Assembly: GCA_028583405.1 (NCBI GenBank)
Contig: CM053257.1
Location: 32,342,636 to 32,406,635 of the forward strand
Origin: Pogonophryne albipinna
Lineage: Eukaryota; Chordata; Actinopteri; Perciformes; Artedidraconidae
Reading direction: 5' to 3'
DNA: 64,000 nt
Below the pieces are notes generated by a model. The model saw nothing but the letters and a program-made list of their open reading frames with translations, was not told the origin of the DNA and ran no database searches. Positions 51,420-62,300 of this stretch are shown here, in pieces. The translations under genes were made by a program, and so were the position numbers. The stretch's first letter is position 1; every line of letters starts with the position of its first letter.

Positions 51420-51640
51420 AATAAAAATGAATTGGATAAAAATAAGAGAGAAAATATGTGTGTGGGGAAGAAAGGAAAATAGAAAAACAAACAAAAATTA
51501 TAATAAAAAAGAAATAAAAGAAAAATAAGAAAAAATGAATAAGATAATGAGAAAAACTAAACAATTAAAAAATAAAAAGGGGAAAAAAAGAGCCTAAAAT
51601 AATAAAATAAAGGAAATCAAAATAAATAAGAGTTGAAAAC
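51420..51640 (+). repeat. A-rich low-complexity tract
   Basis: Purine-rich AAATAA/GAAAAA sequence with no unit structure. Confidence 0.7.
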
Positions 51641-52084
51641 CCACATCACTAAAATACAGAAGTTTATACTAGCTTTGTTTTTACTGTGCACATTCACTAC
51701 ATACTGTGATTAGTTCAACGGAGACACTTAGTGATGAAGGAGCAGCAGTGTTAGCTAAGGGACTTTAAAGACATCTGTGCATACGTTTTCAGTTTAATGC
51801 TTTTACATTTTGTTCCCAGGATTGCACATGTTTTCCTTTTTAAACCCTGAAGGCAGAAAAAAGAAGCTCTGCACCCTAACAAGCTCGCTAACAGACAATA
51901 ACTTGTTCCTCTCTAATACCCGTCTAAAATCCACGCTTAGGAGAAAAGAGGTTTGATCAAAATGGATGCTGAAACACAACCGGTGCTGACAGAAACACTT
52001 TTTAATGCCCCTCAGAATAATGTTAACACCGATCTTCTTCTCCCTGCCTGACCGTCATTCAAAAGGCATTTCACTTTAAATATA

Positions 52085-52230
52085 TATTACCACTTGTTTG
52101 ACATACCCTGTCTAACTTTAAGACTTTGATTAAGACATTTTGATATCAATTAAGGACTTATTTTGAGGTCAATTAGTTTCGTACCTTTTTTTTAAGACTT
52201 CTTAAGGATTCACAGGAACCCGGTATACTT
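52085..52230. repeat. Possible degenerate element B fragment
   Basis: It has TACCCTGTCTAACTTTAAG at the left and CACAGGAACCCGGTAT at the right, with TTAAGACTT motifs between. This resembles a heavily deleted copy of the family at 3855, 6257 and 10744. Confidence 0.35.
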
Positions 52231-52671
52231 ATACAATATAATGTATAAGTTGAGTATTGTCCTTATTATGTCGATATGCACATTTATCTGATGTAGTGGA
52301 GTATCAAGCAGTAGAATACTAAAGAACAGTACAAGTACCTAAACAATTAATTACAGTACTTGAATAAATGTACTTAGATTTAACCACTAAACCACATTTT
52401 TAAGCTATCCTTTTTGGTCTTTCTCCTTCTCCGTCCACTCAAAACTCAGAACCCTGTCGACCACTTGTTTTGATCAATGGCACATATCTCAACATTGAAA
52501 TAAAGATTTGAGCGTGTTTATTTATCCCCACTGATCGCTGTTATTGCATTAAAATGAACAAATGTTGCTGCAGAACTTATAATTCTGGGGATCGGGGCGT
52601 TTAAGGTGCAGAAGAAGCTCAGCAGGAGATTAGTGCGGATGATATGTTACCTTGAAATTCAAAGACCTTTT

Positions 52672-53376
52672 ATAGAGTGGTGCAGGGATGATGTATTTAC
52701 CCGGAAGTAAGGTGCATGGGTTCCGTCGACAGAAAGGCAACGGGATTTCTCCATAGGATTTTGGAATATTGTAAAAAATAAGGTCTGTGGAAAACTAACC
52801 TGTTTGATAAAGCACGTTTTGTACAGCCGGATAAACTCCACATGTCTATCCTACTTTTATAATTTTCTAATCATAAATCTAATCGATAGAAGCAAAATGC
52901 TAACGTTATGCTATAAAGGAACTACAGCAGGTTCAACGTCAAGCCAACTTAAGATCGATATTCAAAAATACAGATTCTAAATGGTACGAGTTGAAGCGTT
53001 TGTTTGAACAGTTTGCAGGAGGACTTGCTTTCAAGCAGAACAGGGCAAACAAACTTAGAGGAGTGTTTTACGGGTTCGGTGTAATGACGTAAAACGGCCT
53101 CCACAACTTCTGTAGTCCTATTCAGCCACTCGTTAACAACCATCGTTTTTCAGACACGTAAACTCTTCAGAAATCACCAGTGGGGTCACTGCTGATGGAT
53201 TTAATTTCGTAGAACAAAATGTGATCCGTCTCTTAAATTCGTGTCAACCACAGACCTTATTTCAGATATTTTCCCAAAACTAGTTCAAAAAACCCGTTGA
53301 CTCTGAGACGAGGGAACCGGAAGTGAAAATGCTAACTCACTTCCGGGTTTTAGGACTCGTCACTGCACCACTCTAT
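52672..53376. mobile_element. MITE H abutting the rabgef1 stop codon
   Basis: The left end ATAGAGTGGTGCAG and right end CTGCACCACTCTAT are exact inverses; a CCGGAAGT motif follows inside both ends. The right end lies about 20 bases from the rabgef1 stop, so the gene's 3'UTR must run into or through the element. A minus-strand ATTAAA lies inside it at 53200-53205. Confidence 0.75.
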
Positions 53377-53397
53377 GTGCAACGCTCCCTTCTTAGA

Positions 53398-56300
53398 CTA
53401 CCCAGCGAACACCTGGGGCGTGAGGGGCGGCGGCAGGTTGTCGTTATCCACGTCGTCGTTGTCGTCGATGGCGGGAATTTGTCGAGGCGGGACCTCCAGA
53501 GGGTATTTCTTCAGGATGCCGGTCACCTCGTGCTGCACGCTCTGGGGCCAGGAGAGTAGCTCGGCCTGCAGGCTCTGAGCCGCCTCCATCAGAGCCTCCT
53601 GCCGCGTGCTGAGGCCCGACAGAGCCTCCAGGTTGGTGTTCAGCTGAGCCAGGACAGGGTTGATGGGGTCAGGCGGGGGGGCGGAGGACCAGACCCCATC
53701 TGAGGAGCGAGGAGACGCCTGGCCCGACATGTAGCGCTCAAACTCCTCCGGGGAGAGGTTGAGGGACTGAGCGTCCAACTTCTCGATAAAGGCCGCCGCA
53801 CAGCACTGAGGAAGAGGAAGTGAAAGGAGAAACAGCAGGTTTAGTTTAAAGGTCCCCTATCATACTGTTTTTCATCAATATATCACAGGTCTCAGATATA
53901 TCCACAGCCTGTCTCTGATTGGCTGAAACACCAAACAGATCATTGCAGCATTACCCATAATCCCCTCTGTTTCAGCCCTGTTTCCAAAGTGCTGATTCTC
54001 TGTCTGTTACTTTAGATGAAAATAAGGAGCCCCTCCCCACGCCCCTCTGAGAGAGATTTGGTTACAAAGAACACAATGGTGCTCTAGGAGGAGATTTTTT
54101 TTTTTTCTGCAGGGAGAAATTTGAAGATCACGTGACATAGACGCCAGCCATTGGAATGAATGGTGAAAAAAAACGTAGGGATCCTACAATTTCAGAGACG
54201 TTTCTGTAGAAATACTACGTCCCAAGTTGTGGACCAACGTAGTTATTACACGTTTTTTTATGAGACTGAGTTGGAGATTCAGGTGATAAGGTGTGGGGGG
54301 GGGGGGGTTACCTTGGTTGGTGATTGGCTAATGGTTACTCAAGTCAAAACATCGTTATGACATCATAAAGTGGCCAAAATCTGATCAGCTCATTTTCAGA
54401 CAGGTTTTTATAGAAATGGATCAGGACAAAAAGAGAGAGAATCTTTGTTCCTGAAATTTTCAGAGTCTCTTTCCACAGAGGGGACACATGTTGATGTAGA
54501 AGAGACATGAAAAAGAGGGGACACATGTTGATGTAGAAGAGACATGAAGAAGAGGGGACACATGTTGATGAGAAGAGACATGAAGAAGAGGGGACACATG
54601 TTGATGTAGAAGAGACATGAAGAAGAGGGGACACATGGTGATGTAGAAGAGACATGAAGAAGAGGGGACACATGTTGATGTAGAAGAGACATGAAGAAGA
54701 GGGGACACATGCTGATCTAGAAGAGACATGAAGAAGAGGGGACACATGTTGATGTAGAAGAGACATGAAGAAGAGGGGACACATGTTGATGTAGAAGAGA
54801 CATGAAGAAGGGGAGACACGTGTTGATGTAGAAGAGACATGAAGAAGAGGGGACACATGTTGATGTAGAAGAGACATGAACATGTGGATTCTGCATAATA
54901 GGTGACCTTTAAGAATGTCCCCCACAGAACACAGATATATAAACAGACCAAGTTGGTGAAGTAGTATCCGTCCTCTCCGCTCATCAGCCTGCTGGGGTTG
55001 CAGAAGCGAGTGATGTACTGGATGTTGGACTGCAGGCGGGGGGGGTTGGCCTTCAGCACGATGTAGATCAGAGCGGGGAGGAAGTCGTCCGCGGACGCCG
55101 GCTCCTTCTTGGTGATCCTGATGGCGCTGAAGATGTGTTTACTGCAGCGCGTGATGCAGCTCAGTTTGTCCCGAGGAACTCTCTTCGAGTCCATCTCAAT
55201 GACATCTGCAGAAACAAGTATACAAAGTCAGGGGACTGAGAGACAGACATATTATCGGCGACCAGAGATGGCAAAAGTGCACACATCCTTTACTGAAGTA
55301 GAAGTACAGATACTCGTGTTTAAGAATACTCTGGTGAAAGTAGAAGTACTGACTAAACTTCTTTCCTCAAGTAAAAGTAAAGAAGTTTGGGCTTTGAAAT
55401 GTACTTAAGTAAAAAGTACCCATAACTACCAGCTGTTTTAAAGAGTACCTGACCTCCCTTTATATCAATAGAACAATAATGTCATTGTTAGCTAATGAAT
55501 GTTTCCATGCTGAACAACGGCAACATGACAACGTTTCCTACAGCTACACATAAGATTAACTGTTTTTATTATTGTGTCTTTGTGTCATCTTTAAGCAACA
55601 CTTCCCTGGTTCCAGCTGCTCTTATGTCAATGTTTACTGTTTTTTTTCATTATCTATGGTAGTAAACTTAATATGTATGTATTTTATATGTGTTTTGGTT
55701 AAACGTCGTATTTCAAGTCGACTTTGGGCTTATGGTTTCTCATGTTACTTGTTAGACGCTTTTATCCAAAGCGACTTACATACTCAATACTGTGGGCAAT
55801 CCCCACAGGAGCACTTTGGGGTGAAGTGTCTCAGGGACACAACGACATGCTGACTGCAGTGGGGTTTGAACCTGTGCCCCCCCCCCCGATCTGAACACCA
55901 ACGCACAACACACTGCGCCACACACCTCCATAACTTTACGATTCGAGAAACTAAGTAAGAGCCTTAAACCCTGATTGTACTTGCGCAAGACTGGATGTAT
56001 CAAACATATCCTTTCACTAAAAAAAATACATTTTTGAACAGAACAATGTAATAAAGTCAGAGGAGGCCATCTTGCCTTGACTTCCAGACCTTTAAATAAT
56101 ATTTAAATAACCTTTAGATAATTAAAATCATCAGACTGCTTTATTTATCCGCGGGGGAAATTAGGTTTTCTTCAAAGTTGCTCAGTTTTAGAATAACATT
56201 TAAAAGAGAAAAATAAAGATACATATATACAATAAATATGTTAAAATGTGTATGTTACAATATGTACAGTGCGTATAAGTAATAATACAGATATTGATGA

Positions 56301-59300
56301 TGAAAACCAGATTAGTACCACCATCATAAAAACAACACGTATTAAAAAAAACCCTCCTGTTTCTGATGATTAAAAAAGTAGATATGAATTCTGCGACATA
56401 AAACACACATGCAATGAGTGACTGAATGCAGTCACACTCTGACCTGTGATTGCTTTGACCACGTTCTCAGACACTTCAGGGATTTCCTCATCGAAGGACA
56501 AGCACAGCATCTCGATGTTGACCCAGTGTAACGCCCTGCAACACACAGAATTAAAACAGTAAGCATTAAGGGTTATTTTTATAACATATGATATACATTT
56601 TCCCAGGCCTTCTACTTCCCCTTTGGATGACATGCAGTCAGCAGCTTCCACTGTGACAGAACGTGTAACAAACGTGAGGAGAAGACTGCTAAAAATGGCT
56701 GATGAACAGACTCAAAGACGGTTTCTTCCCCTGGCACTGAACTCATAAGATAAGATAAGAGGTACTTTATTAAACCAAATTTGGGAACTTTTTTGCATTG
56801 CACATAATAACACATTAAAAGAGCAGAAATAAACAATTCAAAAATAGAAACATCTCAAAATAGAAATAAACCAGAATAAGAGAGTAAGACAAATATACAT
56901 ATGACCAGGAAATACAAAATCTATAAAATGAAGCTCAGCGCAAGTTCAACCAGGAAGACTGTCTTTACTCTTCATTTACTATTCCCATGTAACTACTCTC
57001 TCTCCTCTCAATAAGTGATCGGGGGCGTCACCCTCCAGCTTAACCAATCACTTCACTCTATTCCCAAGAGCCTATCATAGCGCTCTGCCAAACCTTTTAA
57101 GTCTGCTCTCCCCCCTCTGACAGCTGTCATTTCAGTTGACTCGACGCAACCCTCCTCCCCCACTTTTCACCTCCCGTCCCTCTGAATCCAGAGTCAAGCT
57201 AAGCCCCTCCCCTTCAGACCGACCCAACTATCCGGGGTCTACCCACCACCAGTGTCTAGACCCCGGGGGGTTTCATCGGATCGGTTCTACCCTCCCGAAT
57301 GATACTTCCTGCACAACGGGGCCTAATCGCCAACATCCCCATTACATTCATTTGTGTATCTCTGCAATAAATATGTATTCTTACATCAAAACCGTCTCTC
57401 CTGATTGAACTGTTTTAAATACACTAATACCTCTTAGTCTTCCTCCCCTGTGCAATAACCCATACAGGTGCAATATATAATTTATCATACACATGTACAT
57501 ACTTACTCTAATGAATGAATTCCTGCGCTTTATTCCTTTTGCTTTTATGTATGTATGAATGCTTTGTTGTTCTATGTTGTCTATTCTGAATGTTTTGATG
57601 GCACCTTAAAAAGGAGTAGCTTTTCTCCAATTCATTGTACACCGCCTCTCGTCAGCTGCGGTGCTCCGACATCGGGCTGCTCTCCATCCAGCGCTCCAAG
57701 CTGAAAACCTTTGGCAACAGAGCCTTCAGTGTCGCAGCCCCCACCCTCTGGAATTCTCTCCCCTCTGCTATCAGGAATGCCCACTTTCAAAAAACAACTC
57801 AAACACCATCTGTTCACTCAGGCCTTTGGCCTCAGCTAAAATGCAGTACCCAGCAACCTGTTCTTTTCAAACCTGTACCTGTTTTGTTTCCCATTGTAAA
57901 GCGTCCTTGGGTCTCTTGAAAGGCGCTATACAAATTTAAATTATTATGTGTAATGACAAGGAGTCCGTGTTTTATAAATATTTGGTAACACTTTATATTA
58001 AGGTACAGATATTCACCATCAACTAGTTGTTAATTAACATGCATATTAGCAGTATATTGGTCCTTTATTAGTCATTACTAAACACTTATTAATGGCTTAT
58101 TCTACATGACCATATTCTACACTTAATAGGCCATTAGTTGAGAGTTTGTCCTCAACTTATTTATTGCAAGTAAGGAAGTTGTTGTACATGAGTTTGGGTC
58201 TTAATATGCTCAATAAGAGCTTAATAAGGCAGTAGTACCACAAGACTAGTAATTCTCCCACATTATGGTCCATTCTTATGTAACAAGACATGAAACTAAA
58301 AGTGTTAATTTTGTCAAAATAACAGAAAATGTGGTATTTCTAACTCAGAATATGTTCCCTATTTTAAAGTGAAGTCTTGTTCATAACAAATAAGCTAGTA
58401 GTTTGACTTTAATATGTTAATGAACAACTAGTTGATGGTGAATATGTGTACCTTAATCTAAAGTGTTACCCGTGTATGAGAGTTTTTCAGTCTGTGGCTA
58501 TAAGTATGGTTTTATTGTCTCGTGTTTTAAAAAAAGATTCGGTTTTGTCTAAATGTATTTATGCTGCTTTTTATATATTTATTGATGTACAGCACTTAGG
58601 TCAAATCTGTTGTTTTTAAATGTGCTGTATAACTTGGATTGGATTGTATCATGAAGACATGACTCCCACCTGATCCTGTTCTGTGTGGCCAGGTCCTTCT
58701 TCTCGTCATCACTGGTTTCTGGACAGAACACACTCTTATACAGACGGGTCATTATGTATTTCTCCACCTGATCCATCACCTGCTCCACAGACTCTGAGGA
58801 TCCTGGTGGACAAAAGAGTCATCAGACCACATTAGTGAGAGCTGCAACGATAAAGAGGGGAACATTTACAAGTTTCATGATTATTATAAAGCCAATCTGT
58901 TAATACTCTTCATACCGTCTGCCTTGCAATGCATCTTGGCCACTTAACAGATAACCTCACTTCCATTGAAAACCTTTAAAAGGTCCCCAATTATACTGTT
59001 TTTCATCAATATATCATAGGTCTCAGATATATACAAAACATGTCTCTGAAGTGTTTGGCTCCAAACACCAAACAGATCATTGCAGCATCCCATAATCCCC
59101 TCTGTTTCAGCCCTGTTTCCAAAGTGCTGATTCTCTGTCTGTTACTTTAGATGAAAATAAGGAGCCACTCCCCACGCCCCTCTGAGAGTGATTTGGTTAC
59201 AAAGAACACAATAGCCGCTTTCACACCAAGTACTTTGCAGCACTTAGTGCCCAGCACTTAGTGCCCAGCACTTAGTGCCCCCATGGAACTAAGTACAGAT

Positions 59301-62300
59301 CGCGTTCACACCGGAATAAGTTCCCTGAGGGAGGATTAGGCAAATGAAGCCGCTGACGTCACTTCTTCTTCTTCTGCTTTGGGTTTACTGGCAGGCCGCA
59401 AACAACTTCACGGCGTATACTGCCGCCCAAAGGCCCCGGCCGGAACTCCCCGGAGTTGGATCCTGGTTTCAGTCGAAGCTGCTGGGACTCCCTGCAGCTT
59501 CGACTGAAGCCTTCCGAGTAAATTGGCAGAACGCCGACACCTCCTCATCTCCACCGCTCCCATGTTTTTTTTGTGTTGCCATAAGTTAGTCTCTCTCCGT
59601 TGGTGCGCAGAGTTAATGCTAATGCTAATAATGCTAATGCGAGCAAATACAATGGCGGCTTCACAAAACTTTTCAGAGTTTTACGGGGCGTGGTTTGCAA
59701 TTCGCCCAGCCAATCAGAGATTGGTACTTTTTTCTCCCCAGGAAAGTACCACCTCTCTAGCAGACACTAAAAATGGGGGTAAAAGTTCTCTGAACTAAGT
59801 TCTCTTTTTGGTGTGAACGCAAAATTCCAGGCACTAACGGAACTACACGGGAAAAGTACGGGTAAAAGTACTCCGGTGTGAAAACGCCTAATGGTGCTCT
59901 AGGAGGAGATTCATGTGATAAGGTGTGGGGGGGGGTTGCTGATTGGCTAATGGTTACACAAGTCAAAACATCGTTATGACATCATAAAGTGTCCAAAATC
60001 TGATCAGCTCATTTTCAGACAGGTTTTTATAGAAATGGATCAGGACAAAAAGAGAGAGAATCTTTGTTCCTGAAACTTTCAGAGTCTCTTTCCACAGAGG
60101 GGACACATGCTGATGTAGAAGAGACATGAAGAAGAGGGGACACATGTTGATGTAGAAGAGACATGAAGAAGTGGATTTTGCATAATAGGTGATCTTTAAG
60201 ACCCTTCATACATGTTCCAAATAATCTTATTATACCACAACACTAGTGACAATCATCACAAAGTAAGCATACCATAACAAAGTGACCCTACAGGGAGCTT
60301 TGCCAAAATAATACACTTTTGTCTTTAACCTAAACAAGTCTTTGATTATATAATAACACATTTTAAACGTATTGACAGACTGCTTTATTTTTTAATCTTC
60401 ATGTAATAATTTACTTGTGAAATCAAGTTAGAAACAAAACAATCCTGACATTCCGTGAATACAATATAGTCTGTTTTTACCAATGGATGTTATCAATTAA
60501 CATGAATTATTAAAAAAAAGTATTGATGGAAACAATACTGAAATCTCTGAACAAACCTTTAAAGTGACCCAACAAACGTTCGGATAAGTTCTGGTAGAAG
60601 TCCTGAACGCACTCCGACAGCTCGTCAGCGCCCAGGTCCTGAGAGGAGAGGAGGTTAGGAGCTCATGGGAACACTTTACAATACTAATAAATAATTTCCT
60701 GAAACTTCCAGAATCTCTTTCCACAGAGGAGACACTTGTTTATGTATAAAAGACATGAAAAAGTGGATTTTGCACAATAGGTCCCCTTTAAGAGTATTAT
60801 TCTCAAAGTCAAACCTGGACTTTCTTGCTGGACATGGTGACGATAAAGGCTCGGCACTGTTTGTGGATTTCTCTGCCGGGTTTCTGAAGGTTCTTCAAGA
60901 AGTCCATAAAGTCTTTGGACACCTGGTCGGTATCAAAGCTCGCTCGGCGGCTAAGAGACGGACTGGGAGTCTTTCCCTCTTGGGTTTCTGGTGAGGAAGA
61001 AACGCTTTTAGAGAAAGTGCTGCTGATGTTGGAAAGAAACTGCACCCAAACCATATTTTTGTGACTTTTTTTTGCTTGTATTGAGATTAAATATAATGTG
61101 GAGTTGCTCTAGAACAGGGGTGTCCAAACTACGGCCCTGGGGCCAAATGGGGCCCGCGGACCATTTTGAATCAGCCCTCAGCAAATTCAAAATTGATAAT
61201 TGAATATGGCCCACAAATGAAACTTGTGCTTGTCTTATATTGTACTTCTTAAATATAAATGTAAAAACATATTACACAGTAGTATTCATGTGTTAATAAG
61301 ACCACTTTTCAAGTAAATTCAGTCAATTAAAGTTGGAAACATTTTCTAACATATCTTAGTTGATAAGAAAACACCCAATGACTTATTTAACGTAATAAGC
61401 TTGAAATACAACCTTCATATTTCTCCTTATTGTAATCAATCTGAGGCTTTTGTTCTAAGGGATGAGCTGCCAACACTCACAAGCATCATTTACCTACATT
61501 TGATTGATTTTGCTAACTTATAACTGAACTTATAATACATCCAGAACTCCGCCGCCCGTCTACTCACCCACACCCGAATCCGTGAACACATTACACCCGT
61601 CCTCATCAAGCTCCACTGGCTCCCCATCCCCCAGAGAATTCAGTACAAAATCCTCCTAATGACATACAAAGCCCTCCATAACCTGGCCCCATCCTACCTG
61701 ACTGACCTCCTCCACAGACACACTCCCACTCGCTCCCTCCGCTCTGCTGCTGCCAACCTCCTGTCCCCCCCCCACCCGGACCAACCTCAAGTCCTGGGGC
61801 GGCAGAGCCTTCTCCGTTGCTGCACCCACCCTCTGGAACTCACTACCCCAATCCATCAGAGACTCTTCCTCCCTCACAGCATACAAAACATCACTCAAAA
61901 CCCACCTGTTCAACACTGCATTCAACCACTGACCCCCCCCCCCCCCCCCAAATCTCTTTTTGTATTTTGTTGTTTTGTTTTATTCCCTGTCAAAGCGTCT
62001 TTGAGTTTCTAGAAAAGCGCTATACAAGTCTCATGTATTATTATTATTAACTTATGAGGCAATAAACCCAGCCCTTCGTATATTTTTCTATATGTGGCCC
62101 TCCGTGAAAAACGTTTGGACACCCCTGCTCTAAATGGTTACATACCTTTCTTGGGAGCAGAGCGAGACGAAGGGCTGAAGAACTTCTTAACGGTGGTCAC
62201 TTTTCGTGTTTTCTCGTTGGTCTTCTTCTCCTCAAACTTGGAGAAGGGTCCCAGAGAGGCGTGTCCCGGCTGGGGGTTTGAGGACTGAGGGGGGGGCTGA

